Source: Hydractinia symbiolongicarpus (lineage: Eukaryota; Cnidaria; Hydrozoa; Anthoathecata; Hydractiniidae). From it: DNA of 64,000 nt. The translations under genes were made by a program, and so were the position numbers. The stretch lies in NCBI RefSeq assembly GCF_029227915.1, contig NC_079875.1, forward strand, positions 9,609,001 to 9,673,000, read 5' to 3'. A model generated the notes under the pieces. The model searched no databases and was not told where the DNA came from. It saw only the letters and a list, made by a program, of their open reading frames with translations. Shown here piece after piece: positions 1-12,786 of this stretch (positions are counted from its first letter, which is position 1; each line of letters begins with the position of its first letter).

Positions 1-419
1 TAAGATTAGTGAAGCCATTGCATTGCACTTTTAAATTTAAGGCTAAATAACTTGGAAACGGGTGGAAATAATTGACGTCATCTCCTGCGTGGGTAACTAC
101 AGACCACCTGGGACCTATTTGGGTAAGTTTTCCAAACCTGGAATCCAAATCCGTTTCGGAATGCACGGGTTGATGACGTCATCAAAAAACCTTCAAACCC
201 TAATATCTTTGCAACCGTTTATCAAAAGTACATGATCCTATACATTTTCTCGATCAGTGCTTCAAGATCTATACGATGAAGGCAACAGGCATACAAATTT
301 CTGAAAAAAATTTATTTGTGTTCTGACAGGTCTCTGCTGACGTCAGCAAACTTTAAGTGACGGTTGTTTTTCTCTGTTATCCTCCCTAAGTGGATTTTTC
401 CACGGGCCTTATCGACTAG
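1..419 (+). mobile_element. Helitron-like element, 3' part (5' end lies outside the window)
   Basis: The right end is diagnostic. A perfect hairpin (GTGGA-TTTT-TCCAC, 390-403) is followed by GGGCCTTATCGACTAG, ending in CTAG at 416-419. This is the hairpin-plus-CTRR structure of Helitron 3' ends, and the next base is T as expected for A/T insertion. The body matches the copies at 14.0-14.6 kb and 55.16-55.87 kb. It contains three palindromes around TGACGTCA (73-80, 172-183, 336-347) and no reading frame of its own, so it is non-autonomous. The following element starts at the very next base. Confidence 0.75.
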
Positions 420-1699
420 TCTATATAATAATACGCTAATATAATAATACGTGTGTCTGTGGACAGGCAAAGTTGATATCGTCAATTTCCTTTGATGTTA
501 CCAAAAAAAATCTTTGAAGTTGCCGAAAAAAATATGTCTTCTTTGTCGAGAAAAGCCGCGAGTTTTGTGTGGTTTTTTAAATGAAGTTCTAGCACAAAGT
601 AACGGAAATTGTGTTTGCAAAAAAGATGGCTGTTCTTTTTAAGCATTTTCTACTCTTTCCTTCAAAATAAGTCTTTACAAAAGCATTTAAAAAGGGGCAT
701 GGTATATAAATGAAGTATAGAAAGGTTTCTGAAAGGTTTGTTTATGTTTTTTTTAGTTTTGATGATATTATTGATGCAAGACATGTTTGTTAGCTAGCAT
801 CATAAAACCAACCACACCAACAACAACCTAAATAGCTAGCTACCTCGGACTATATACCTAGCTAAATCTCCAGTTTATATTCAACTGACCAGCTATTAGC
901 TGATGTAGTTAGCTTATGTGTGCTTTAGTTTTATGTTGCTTTTTACATGTAGCTAAGCTAGCTACCGTAGTGTTATCGTAGTTGTCTTTGCTAAGAATGT
1001 GACTGTAACTTATTTCATTTGACATATTAAGCTTAAATTAACAAGCCACAACAACTTTTAAAAAAGTATTACATATTATTTAAGAAGAGTTTAAGGACTA
1101 AGGTTTAAGGACTAAGTTTAAGGGTTTTTAAGCAAATAATGTATTTTTCACATTTTGTGCATGCAAATAATGTATTTTTCACATTTTGTGTAACTAAACT
1201 TATATACATCGGTTACATGCAATATGACGAAACGATTTTTATTTAACTTGTAGTAGTTCTCGTACCTTAAGTGTAGTGATTTTTGTTGTTCTAGATGTTC
1301 TGACTAAAATGTTTTTCTTTGTGACATTTTGTCTTAATTAAGAAAAGTTTCAACTTTTTTGAAGGAGTACAACATCGAAAAAACTTGTGTTTTTTTTCAT
1401 ATTTTGTATAAATTCTTACCGGGCAGGACAACATACCGAAATGACTGATCCCTCTCTATTTATAAATTTGGTGCGTTCCAAATCGCAATTTTTTGAAATT
1501 TTGGGTAATTTTTAATGAGTACAAAATACAAATACTGATTTTTGTTGAATCAGAAGTATTTCCTAGAACCATTCTTTTTTTACACTTTTGTGTGTATGCA
1601 ATTTCATCAGAATAACTGATTTTGTTGCGAACTGTTTTTCTTTTTCACATTTTGGACTGAAATATTGTTATAAAGGGCATATACCAATAGACATATTTA
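420..1699 (+). mobile_element. Helitron-like element, 5' part, inverted copy of 5871-7124
   Basis: It begins with TCTATATAATAATACGC directly after the CTAG end of the previous element; an ATAATAATACG segment is then repeated once. The following 1.28 kb is an imperfect reverse-complement match to 5871-7124. Shared landmarks include GTCTGTG..CAGGCAAAGTTGATATC, a poly-T/GCCGAAAAA stretch, and the CTATTTATAAATTTG segment near 1460. Homology stops near 1699. I could not find a 3' hairpin end for this copy, so its right boundary is open. No coding signal is seen. Confidence 0.6.
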
Positions 1700-2228
1700 G
1701 CTACATTTCAGTTAATATATAGCTAGCTAGCTAAGTAGCTTATTATATGCAGTGCGACTGGCAAAAATTAGAAACCTGTTGAGGTTAGGGAATACTTAAG
1801 TGCATAACGGTAGCTACCTAATAGCTAGCTAGCTATAAAACAATAAATAGATAAGTAGAATAACTTGCCTTGAAAATGGTCAGCGAACAACAAAACCAGT
1901 GAGATCTTCAGTGTATGGAGACGTAACTACCAGTCGGACAGATAAAACCAGAAATATATTTTGATTTATTTATATTTTAGCTGTATTTCAGATCTAATCA
2001 GATCACTTTCTTTCTTTTAAAATGTCGTTTGGTTCTGGAAACTCATGATTCCTGCATCCTGATTGGCTGATGAGTGGAAAACGGCTTTTGGATTAAGTAG
2101 GCGGTTATAAGGTGGTCGGGAAGCTGACTAGGGACGGACAGAATAACACACGAACACAAAAAGGCAAACTGAAATGAAAGATCAGCTACCTGACGGCGCT
2201 GACCAACAAGATTATTATAGATTAATTG
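1700..2228. other. Non-coding stretch with AGCT-rich repeats and a Helitron 5' end
   Basis: Two clusters of TAGCTAGC (about 1719-1738 and 1820-1834) lie in AT-rich sequence without a credible gene. At 2220-2221 (minus strand) there is another TCTATAATAATC-type Helitron 5' end preceded by A. It faces left and lies 7 bases from the 3' end of the neighbouring element at 2229. Confidence 0.4.
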
Positions 2229-2566
2229 CTAGACAATAAGCCCGTGAAAAAATCCTCTTAGTCAGAAAATTGGAAAAGATCCGTCAGTTGAGTTTTGGTG
2301 ACATGAGTAATGGTCGAAACATTTTTTTTTTAGAAACTTGTTTAGCTGTTCCCATAATTGTTATCACGAAAATGTATAGCATTGTTTGCTTTCAAAGAAC
2401 TTTGAGGAGATAAGAAGGTTTAAAGTTTTCGATGATGTCATTTGTGTAAAGCCTGAATGCTGATTAATACAATGTATAGTATCACGTATTTTTAACGAAT
2501 GTTGGAAGACATATTAGGGTTAAAGGTTTTTTAGGAAGTGCATTGTAATGGCTTTATCAATTTAAA

Positions 2567-2740
2567 CTAGTCGTTGCCCGTGGAAAACTCCACGGGTTCG
2601 CCCGTCCCTTATATTTACCCGTCGCAACAAAGTGGATAAAAATATATCGTATTTGATATTCGTGTTTCCGTAACATCATTTTTTTAACTCAGCGGGGGGT
2701 CAGCGCAGAGACAGACAGACGTCGGCTATTATTATAGAGA
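2567..2740 (-). mobile_element. Miniature Helitron-like element, 174 bp
   Basis: On the minus strand the 5' end is TCTCTATAATAATAGCCG at 2740, then a TCTGTCTGTCTC stretch. The 3' end is a long hairpin (ACCCGTGGA-GTTT-TCCACGGG) followed by CAACGACTAG ending at 2567, with T as the next base. It sits exactly where the Rep reading frame of the surrounding element breaks off. The base before the 5' end is G rather than the usual A, so the 5' boundary may be off by a few bases. A decayed relative lies at about 27.50-27.62 kb. Confidence 0.6.
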
Positions 2741-3355
2741 CTCTGATATACTTGTGAAACTGTTTAGCTTGGGCAGAGTCGTTGCTTATCAATTCACGTA
2801 TTTCAGCAGGAAATTGCAATATGGCATGCAGAGGCACTTTGCCAATGTGACAACACTTAAAATGAGTTTCATTATTAAATTTAATAGCTCCACAATGCTC
2901 ACACACAATATTAAACTCACCTGCAAAATGTGTAGGAGGTAAAACATCGTTAATCCTAGCTAAATTTATTAAACGCGTAGCCCTAGCTACTTGATGACGA
3001 AGAAAATCTGCTCTGCGTCTTACTACAGCTTGTTGGGGAAATACATTCACTCTATTTACAAGATGACGTTGTCGATCCACTTGTCGACGTGCAATAGCTT
3101 GCTGAACATTTTGAGCGGCGCGTCTTACGATTTGTCGTGCAGCCTGTGCTTTTCTACGCCGTTGAGCCTGTTGTAATGTGTTGTTGCCAGGCCTTTCCCG
3201 TTCCCGTTCTACATGCCGTTGCCTTAGCATATCAGCATGCTCTTCCCTCCTTCTTTGAGCATTATCAAAATTTAAGTTATGTTGAAAATTGTGTTCAGCA
3301 TTGTCATTAACATTTTGAAATTCAGGACAGACATTGGCGTAGTTATGCTCAAAAA
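2741..3355 (-). pseudogene. Helitron Rep/helicase, N-terminal fragment
   Basis: An open minus-strand frame encodes a long arginine/glutamine-rich region (about 3250-2960). A domain with Cys pairs follows: C-E-H-C-G-A, then an F..E..H motif, then C-C..G-K-V-P-L, then F-P-A-E-I-R-E-L and ending Q-F-H-K-Y-I-R. This order is that of the Helitron_like_N domain that precedes the Rep nuclease in animal Helitrons. The Rep catalytic motifs and the helicase are absent: the frame runs into the miniature element at 2740. Upstream the frame stays open to about 3355, where one base shifts it relative to a possible ATG near 3393. It supports the family assignment of the terminal repeats around it. Confidence 0.65.
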
Positions 3356-3826
3356 AATACCTTCATTACCTTCAGGCACATGCATTATCCTGACAAATAA
3401 AGATAGCTAGCTAGCTAATAAAAAGAAACCAAGAAAAATTAAAAAATAGTTTCAAAATCACTGTAATCTTCTTAGAACACCAAAAGTTTTCTCAGAAGTA
3501 TCACAAAGCAAAGCAAGAACTAAAGCAAATAATTATTAAAAAACTTTCCTTTCCAAATGATTTCCTTTAATTGTTTTGCTCAAATTAAAGCTTTGAACTC
3601 TTTGCCGTAGAGTAAAAAAACGGCAAAAATGAATCGAGTGGACTGTAATTTCTGATTGGTCCTTTACTTCTAAATGCGAACCTGATTGGCCCTTTAATAA
3701 AGGATAGCGGTAAAAATATCAAAAAACCTCCACCCGCGGCTTTAATTTCTTCTTTTTTTTGGTGCGTGGTTAACACAAATCGCTTTTGACGCACGAACAT
3801 ACAGACGACGGCTATTATTATAGAGA

Positions 3827-4640
<814 letters not shown>

Positions 4641-7124
4641 CTAGTCGATTAGGCCCGTGGAAAAATCCACTTAGGCAGAAAAACAATTGAAAAGTTCTGT
4701 CATTTGAATTTTGATGACATCAGCAAATATTTCAGTATATTGAATATGCCTTTTACTAAAAAAAATAATCTGAAAATGCATAAAAAGAAAGTATATAAGT
4801 CATAATTTAACAAAAAAGTTCTTAAAATCTAACACAAAATATCAAATGTCAAATCGCATGAAATCCTCCCAACAAAACTTCAGACAAAATATGAAAAACA
4901 ACGACGTGCAAGGTGTAAAATCTAGTTAGTAGAAAGTTACAACATTGACAGTCACAACCCAGACAGTTACGACAACAATAATAATAATGTCAGAAATAAC
5001 ACATATCTCAAATATGGATACATCTTATTATGTGATTATGTTGAAAACCTTCAATATTTTAATCTGAAATGTCGAAAAGAAAGGCTTGCAACAGTAAGCA
5101 CAGATCTATGAAATAAGTTCTTTAAGCATTTTAAACATTGTCTTTTCCCTAAATGCTTATACAACAATACAACCTGAACAATATCAAATAGCCAAACTTA
5201 AACAAACACAAAACACCTAAAAACAAAAAGTTAAACTTTGAAAAATCATTTATTTGGTTGCATACCATCCTCTCCCGCAAAAATATGCACAAAATGTAAA
5301 AATTAACCGGTTAACAAAACAATTTTTTGTCTAATGATCCGTACTGACTTTACCAAACATTTTAACCTGAAATGTCGAAAAAGCAATGAGCAAGGAGTAA
5401 ATTTCAAATCAACAAAAATCATTATTTTGAAAACATTGTATATATATATGGTCCTTCCTCACAAAAGTTTACAATAAATGTAGAACACAAAGGTTTATGA
5501 GGAGCAAATCAAAATATGAACAAAAATCAGTTCAATTGGCATGTTCTATATTGTCTTCAGCCATAAAATCTTCCACAAAATTGATATGAAACCCATCAAA
5601 TTCAACTCAGAAAAAGCAGTCATTTAAGTGCATACAAAAATACAACTTGTAGAATATCAAATTATTATTTTTAGTATATATATAATTGCATATGGTCCTC
5701 CCTCACAACAGTTAAATTTTTGCACTAAATTTGCAACACAAAATACAAATTCTAAATAATTCCTATGGTTTTCATTTTCCTTTCCTTTCCTTTTCCTTTT
5801 AAGTTTAATCAAAATATAAAAGATGAGAGGTGAACGACAAAATCAAAGTTTGCAGAATTTAATTATTTTGGTATATATATGTCTATTGATATATGCCCTT
5901 TATAACAATATTTCAATCCAAAATGTGAAAAAGAAAAACCGTTTGCAACAAAATCAGTTATTCTGATGATATTGCATACACTTTTTCTCCACAAAAGTGT
6001 AAAAAAAGAATGGTTGTAGGAAATACTTCTGATTCAACAAAAATCAGTATTTGCATCTTGTACTCATTAAATATTACCCAAAATTTCAAAAAACTGTGAT
6101 TTGGAACGCATCAAATTTATAAATAGAGAGGGATCAGTCATTTCGGTATGTTGTACAGAGTCCTGTCCGGTAAGAATTTATACAAAATATAAAAAAAAAA
6201 CAGGTTTTTTCGGTGTTGTACTCCCTCAAAAAAGTTGGAACTTTTCTTAATTGAGACAAAATGCCATAAACAAAAACATTTTAGTCAGAACATCTAGAAC
6301 AACAAAAATCACTACATTTAAGGTACCAGAATTACTACATGTTAAATAAAAATCGTTTCGTCATATTGCATGTAACCGATGTATATAAGTTTAGTTACAC
6401 AAAATGTGAAAAATACATTATTTGCATACACAAATTGTGAAAAATACATTATTTGTTTAAAAACAGTCCTTAAACTCTTCTTAAATAATATGTAATACTT
6501 TTTTAAAAGTTGTTGTGGCTTGTTAATATAAGCTTAAAATGTCAATTAAAATAAGTTACAGTCACATTCTTAGCAAAGACCACTAAGATTAGCTTACATG
6601 TAAAAAGCAACATAAAACTGAAGCTAACATAAGGTAGCTACAGCAGCTAATAGCTGGTCACTTAAATATAAACTGGAGACTTAGCTAGGTATAAAGAACA
6701 TGGCTACATATTTATAAATTCCTAGCTACCTAGCTAGTTGTTGTTGGTGTGGTTGATGCTAGCTAACAAACATGTCTCGCATCAATAATATCATCAAAAC
6801 TTCAAAAAACATAAACAAACCTTTCTATACTTCATTTATATACCATGCCCCTTTTTAAATGCTTTTGTAAAGATTTATTTTGAAGGCAAGAGAAGACAAA
6901 TGCTTAAAAAGGACAGCCATCTTTTTTGCAAACACAATTTCCGTTACTTTGTGCTAGAACTTCATTTAACAAACCACACAAAACTCGCGGCTTTTCACGA
7001 CAAAGAAGACATTTTTTTTTTCGGCAACATCAAAGATTTTTTTCGGCAACATCAAAGGAAAATGACGATATCAACTTTGCCTGTCACAGACAGACGGACA
7101 CACTCTCCGTATTATTATAAGAGA
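4641..7124 (-). mobile_element. Helitron-like element, 2.48 kb, non-autonomous
   Basis: The minus-strand 5' end at 7124 (TCTCTTATAATAATACGG) and 3' end at 4641 (hairpin GTGGATTTTTCCAC, then CTAG) both abut neighbouring copies without spacer. The 5' half (7124-5871) is an inverted match to 420-1699. The 3' 1.07 kb (4641-5714) is a close direct repeat of 7125-8177. No reading frame with family features is present; the interior is AT-rich with TAGCTAGC runs near 6700. Confidence 0.65.
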
Positions 7125-10002
7125 CTAGTAGATTAGGCCTGTGGAAACATCCACTTAGGCAGAAAAACAATTGAAAAGTTCTGTCATTTGAATTTTGATG
7201 AAATCAGCAAATATTTCAGTATATTGAATACTGCCTTTTACTAAAAAAATAATCTGAAAATGCATAAAAAGAAAATATATAAGTCATAATTTAACAAAAA
7301 AAGTTCTTAAAATCTAACACAAAATATTAAATGTCAAATCGCATGAAATCCTCCCAACAAAACTTCAGACAAAACATGAAAAACAACGGCGTGCAAGGTG
7401 TAAAATCTAGTTAGTAGAAAGTTACAACATTGACAGTCACAACCTAGGCAGTTACGACAACAATAATAATAATGTCAGAAATAACACATCTTAAATATGT
7501 ATACATCTTATATGTGATTATGTTGAAAACCTTCAATATTTTAATCTGAAATGTCGAAAAGAAAGGCTTGCAACAGTAAACACAGATCTATGAAGTAAGT
7601 TCTTTATGAATTTTAAACAATGTCTTTTCCCTAAATGCTTATACAACAATACAACCTGAACAATATCAAAAAGCCAAAGTTAAACAAACACAAAACAACA
7701 AAAAACAAAAAGTTAAACTTTGAAAAATCATTTATTCGGTTGCATACCATCCTCTCCCGCAAAAATATGCACAAAATTAACCGGTTAACAAAACAATTTT
7801 TTTGTCTCATGATCCGTACTGAATTTACCAAACATTTTAAACTGAAATGTCGAAAAAGCAATGAGCAAGGAGTAAATTTCGAATCAACAAAAATAATTAT
7901 TTTGAAAACATTGTATATATATATGGTCCTTCCTCACAAAAGTTTACAATAAATGTAGAACACAAAGGTTTATGAGGAGCAAATCAAAATATGAGCAAAA
8001 ATCAGTTTAATTGGCATGTTTTATATTGTTTTCACCCATAAAATCTTCCACAAAATTGATATGAAACCCATCAAATTCAACTCAGAAAAAGCAGTCATTT
8101 AAGTGCATACAAAAATACAACTTGGAAATTTATTTTTAGTATATATGCTTGCATATGGTCCTCCCTCACAACAGTTACACAGTTTCGGTCTGAACATTCA
8201 GTAATTTTTTATCATCACCAAATATTTATTCCCGTAATTACATTACTTACAGTTACTTTAAAGCTTAAAAAAAGTTTATGAAACAAAAAATAAAAAAAAT
8301 CCAACTTACACAACAGCTCATAGTCTAATTGTACAAAAATTTGTACTTTCAGTATTTTGCATGTGGTCTTTTTCCACAAAAGTTTACACAGCATTTAAAA
8401 AACAACAGTTTGCAACACAAACAATATAATCGGCAACCATATTATTCTCTGCTGAGAAATTTTAACCACAAATGTCACAGAGCTCACAGAAGTTTAACAG
8501 GATGTCAACAACAAAACAATAAATTCTACTGCAACTTTAGCCAAAATAATAACACAATTTACAACCGTTTTTTACCCTGTCATAGGAAAAACAATTGGTC
8601 AATTTTATTTTATTTTGCAAAAAAAGTTTCAGTAAAGATTAACACATTAATTGTGACACTGGACTGATCGCTTAGTACGGGTAAACCGTGCGGCTCATGC
8701 GTTTAGGCTTAAGACCCTATTCAAAAAAACTACTGCGGGTTTACAAAACACAGGATACACTCTGTTGAAACACCGGGTTAAGCCACAAGTGGCTGTTACC
8801 CAGCATTAAGTGATTAATAAGAACCGTCAACTGTGCCACACATTCAGGAGGTAAAGCGCTTTAGTACAGCCATATAGTGTGTAGAAAATCAAGTGAAGTG
8901 CACACAACTTTATGGTGTTTCGGGTGTAATATACTATTCAAAAAATAACTCTCGACAACTTAGATTATAATTCATTGTTACCCCGTCATAGTGAAAGCAA
9001 CTGGCCAGGAAAAGTTCAAAAAAATGTTAAGCTGAGCGCTTAGTATACCTAGCCCTTAGCTAGGTAAACAATGTGTACTTTTTTCTGTAAAAAACGTTAT
9101 CACAACTTCAGTTACAGAAACACAGGAAACAGCCCGTAGTTAACACCGGACTAAGCGCTAAGTACAGGTAGACTGTGTCGCACATGAGTATAGGCGGAAC
9201 ACCATTTTTAAAAAAACTTTATCGCAACTTCAGTTTAAAAAAAATCAGGAAACCGCCTGTCGTTATCAAGTTCAGTTAAAAAAATATATACTCAGCAATT
9301 TTATTTTTCAGCATAAGCTTTCATAGCAGTACTAAAATTGGTAGCTGCCTAACTGCATTTAGCATAAGAATTAAGAATTGTGTTGCAGCCAAACTGCATT
9401 TAGCTAATTTCACTTTTTAGCCAGAGGTAGCTAAAAGGAGAACTAGGTAGATCCAACTTCAACTTAAAAATAAATAACAATATACCGAACTGAAAAAAAC
9501 TTTAAAAGAATAGAAATAAAAATAAAGATAGCTATAGCTAGCTGCCTCAAAATCTACGTTTTTAGCTAGCTAAAAACTTAAAATTGTTTTGTTTAAGATT
9601 TATACATGGCTAGCTAGAAAACGTCATGTTATAGTCGACTTAACAAGTGAAAACACACAGAAACTAAATAATCCTATAGGATACAAAGGACTCAGAAGAA
9701 AACAGGATCAAAAGGAGACATACAAATTTCAAACCATCACTTCCAAACCAAAATGACCTTTGTAGGGGTAGCATGTTTCCTCCGTTGGCATGTTGAGGCC
9801 GCGAAGCACATGGATTGGTCATTAGTGAAAATTGAGCCTCGTGATAGGTCTTTTACGTGCAGGCGATCAAAACAAAGCCGATAAAAACGGGGTCTGCCGT
9901 GGATCCGAAATAAAGCTGCAGGGCCGCGGGTATGTCTCGCTACTTGCTCCGCCATGTTCCGCGCAGAGACAGACAGACGGAATACGGCTATTATTATAGA
10001 GA
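7125..10002 (-). mobile_element. Helitron-like element, about 2.9 kb, non-autonomous
   Basis: The 3' end (CTAG, 7125-7128, with a mutated hairpin GTGGATGTTTCCAC) abuts the copy on its left. The 5' end at 10002 (minus: TCTCTATAATAATAGCCG) is preceded by A, as expected for an insertion site. The first 1.05 kb at the 3' side nearly matches 4641-5714. The rest (8178-10002) is different sequence, including an array of roughly 130-bp repeats and AGCT clusters. A 72-codon open frame at 9737-9955 starts close to the 5' terminus but resembles nothing I recognise, and I do not call it a gene. Confidence 0.5.
8655..9275. repeat. Degenerate array of about 130-bp repeats
   Basis: At least three diverged units are present near 8660-8790, 9035-9165 and 9165-9275. 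They share the landmarks GCGCTTAGTA, GTAAACYGTG, AAAAAAACTTTATCGCAAC/TTCAGTT, ACAGGAAAC and a GCCTGT..GTTA segment. Related single copies lie at about 33125-33240 and, inverted, at about 54695-54850. It is an interspersed repeat family of unknown type. Confidence 0.5.
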
Positions 10003-10065
10003 TAAGGATGTAATTTAAAATGACATATGATTTTTGGAAATCTCATTAGTCACAACGATTGATTG

Positions 10066-10099
10066 TGTAACCCGAACATATTAATATGTTCGGGTTACA
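10066..10099. repeat. Perfect 34-bp palindrome
   Basis: TGTAACCCGAACATATT is followed at once by its exact reverse complement, with no loop and no mismatch. It sits 63 bp outside the 5' end of the Helitron-like element that ends at 10002. It could be a palindromic insertion scar, two abutting inverted terminal repeats, or a protein-binding site; the sequence does not decide. Confidence 0.85.
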
Positions 10100-12670
10100 T
10101 GATTAGCCAGCTTTTAACTTCAATTGTCTACTTCTTCGATTGCATTTCAATGTTTAATCATTTTCTTCAGTGTTATATAATTGAAACAGTACACTACGCG
10201 CTTTGCTAACATGTAAATCTGAAGCAGTGACCACTCCCATGGTAAACCTTCATCAACACCATTGTTTTAAACAATCACGTGATTGTTGGTTATTTATTAT
10301 ATTAACAGGAAAGCTGTGACGGCAAAAACGATTGTTTCTACAATTTTTTTCAAAAGCGCCTACAAAACATCTTCCATAAAAATGTTCTATATTTTACAAA
10401 AGATTTGTTTCCTTTTGTAATTTGTCAGAACAATTCCCGTGATAAAATGAAGTAAATTTATTAGCTATGAATTTTGCTATTTTATTTTAATTCGTGTCAT
10501 AAAATAATAGTTTGAGTTATAAAACCACAGGTAATGTAGTTTATTTGTTATAAATTAATATACGCAACGTCACGGGCACTTAAACATTGTTATTGCTGTT
10601 GTTGAATTTCGTTTAATGGCTCTTCTACGCCTATAATATTCTGACACGACGATTGCGTAGTAGCCTTGGTCTAGGCTGGCAAAAATCATCTATTTATTTT
10701 AGATTCTCAATCGTTAAGGTGCCAGCAAAAAGTAAAAAAAGTTTCTTTCCGAGGCAGTTACAGAATTGAGTAAAAGGTGTTTAAGGATTTGTTTTGTTGT
10801 TCTTTCAGAAATTTTAATAATTTTCCTTAAAATAACGCATTATACAATTTTTTAATAACAAGTTTGTGCAAAGTTATGTCTAACGGCGATAGCATAGCTA
10901 GCCAGCACCAAGGCTTTGTCTTCTGACCAATTGCTAATCGTTTGCTAGTTGTATCTTTCAGCTAACTGCAAATTGCTATTATTTATGGCTATAATATTAG
11001 GTTTCTTAGCAACTGCTTCTTAGGAGTTATGTCTGCTAATTGGTTTTGAGTTGCTAGACGTTCAGCATTTAGCCAAAAAATCTGAAGTGTTTACAAAGGT
11101 TTTATGGACATGTTAAGGACACTTGCTATACCCCGTAAATAGCATGTTGGATAAAGATATTTTTTAAAAAAGTTGTGTAATTTATAAAGGTGACTAATTC
11201 ATATTCATGTGATTATCCTCACTAATTTTGAGGGATATACCTCGTTGTTACTCAACTGTTTTAAGGAAAAAACACAAAGGTGCTCCAATCACTTATTTGA
11301 GCTTTAAAAACTTTAGCAATTTTTACTCAAATAGAAGATAGCTTAATGTCAGGATAAAAAACATAACCCACTGACCAAGTTATCGATCCCTAAACCGCAC
11401 CATATATAAATGAATAATAAAACCCTTCTTTCAGATGAGCCCTAAATCAAAATATACAAAGTGACTTGAATAAATAAGAACCAACTCTGAAATAAGCCTG
11501 CAACTGTTCTGTCAAGGCGGAAAACTTTATAAATTTTTTAAAATAATTCTAAAACGTTTAGCCCTTGTGAAAATTTTAAGGTACTTAGCAACAAAACAAA
11601 GTTTTTGTTCAAGGTAAAAGTTTTACAAATCCGAGAATATTGAAATGATAACTTAATTCTGATTGATGAAGTTTAAACAAAAACGACTTGACCTGCAATC
11701 GTAGTTCCTGACTATTTAAATTTAAGCGTTTTTGGAGACACCAGTAGACCATTTTTGACAGCATTTCATTTTGACAAAGTTACATGTGCAGAAAATGTTA
11801 AAGCAATTCTCCTGCTTAAAGTAATTCATACAATCTAAATAAAACGTGTTTTATGTTTGGGGTGGAATACTTTATCCAGTTCAAAGAAAATGGACTTGAA
11901 TATGGTTAAATATATGCCTAGGAGATTAATCAGTCATTTAGAGTAAACTAAAGATTTGATAGACTTTGCAGTCTAATTTCTTGAACAAAATTTCATGAAT
12001 TAGCAAATAAACCTTGTCCTGAATAAATTTCCATGAATGATCGTTCTTAAAAGTTTTGCGAGACAAACTATTCCAAAAAACCCTAGGTTCAAGCTTATTA
12101 AGGGAAGACCATATGCGTTACCGAAAGAACCAATTTTAGCAGTATCAATTTTTAATCAATTTTGTTGTTTCGAATGTGAATTTATATGGAGAACACGTAT
12201 GTGAGATACAAGAGCCTTGGGGACTAGGTTCTTTAGTTTAAACCATTATTATTTACTTGCATTTTTTTTATTGTGTTATGATAAGCACAATCAATTTTGA
12301 AAGGTTTTTTTAAGTAGATTAAAAACGTCAGAAAGATTTTTATGTTCTCATGCCGTTTGTTTTATCCGTTTAATGTGAAACTTGTGAAAAGATCGGTTGA
12401 AATGATTTTAAGTAAAGTCGATTAAAGGTTTTGTAAGTTGTTGCATTTGTAACTAATTTATTGTAGTAGCGGTTATCTTTTTTTTTTAATTTAACAATTT
12501 TGTAATCAATTAAGGATTCATTTTTTTTGCCCCATTTTGGATCTTTCGAATTTAAGTATGAATTATTAGAAAAAAAAAACAATCTACGGTGTTTCAGGAA
12601 CTTATTTTTAAAATTTCTAAAGTTGAATACATATGTAAATATTTTCCATATTCAAAATTGTGTAAATTTA
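10100..12670. other. No recognised feature
   Basis: AT-rich sequence. The few open frames on either strand are short, lysine/phenylalanine-rich and without splice context or family motifs. I see no gene, RNA gene or clear repeat apart from scattered CTAGC words. Confidence 0.4.
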
Positions 12671-12786
12671 TCTGTATAATAATACGCAGCTTCTGTGTCT
12701 GTGTGTGACTTCTACAAAGTCGATTATATTTCTTACAATTTTCTTTTACAACTTTTATTAAAAAAACATCGGCTATCAATATAGAA
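12671..12786 (+). mobile_element. Helitron 5'-end remnant with a second, facing 5' end
   Basis: An A followed by TCTGTATAATAATACGC starts a stretch that matches the 5' end of the element at 4640 (GTGACTT..CAAAG, then GATTATATT and ATTTTCTTT). About 100 bp further on, GGCTATCAATATAGA reads as the reverse complement of another degenerate 5' end. The remnant is thus flanked by two inward-facing 5' ends and lacks any hairpin 3' end. Confidence 0.5.

Larger units (their letters stand above)
2229..3826 (-). mobile_element. Helitron-like element with a Rep fragment, interrupted by a nested miniature copy
   Basis: Read on the minus strand it starts with TCTCTATAATAATAGCCG at 3826. It then carries the start of a Helitron Rep gene (about 3355-2741), and after an inserted 174-bp element it resumes with the standard non-coding 3' body. 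It ends with a weakened hairpin (GAGGATTTTTTCACGGGC) and CTAG at 2229-2232. The 3' body shares the 'AAGCCATTACAATGCAC' and 'ACTATACATT' blocks with the copies at 14 and 55 kb. The Rep gene is cut after its N-terminal domain, so this is a deletion derivative that cannot move by itself. Confidence 0.65.

Noticed and set aside
9737-9955. 72-codon frame starting MAEQVARHTRGPAALF near a Helitron 5' end
   Set aside because: Composition is fairly protein-like, but there is no recognised domain, no splice context and only one copy; kept as part of the mobile element.
9737-10002. A host promoter or first exon captured by the Helitron
   Set aside because: Higher GC and an ATG near the 5' end suggested it, but no donor site or known protein start could be shown.
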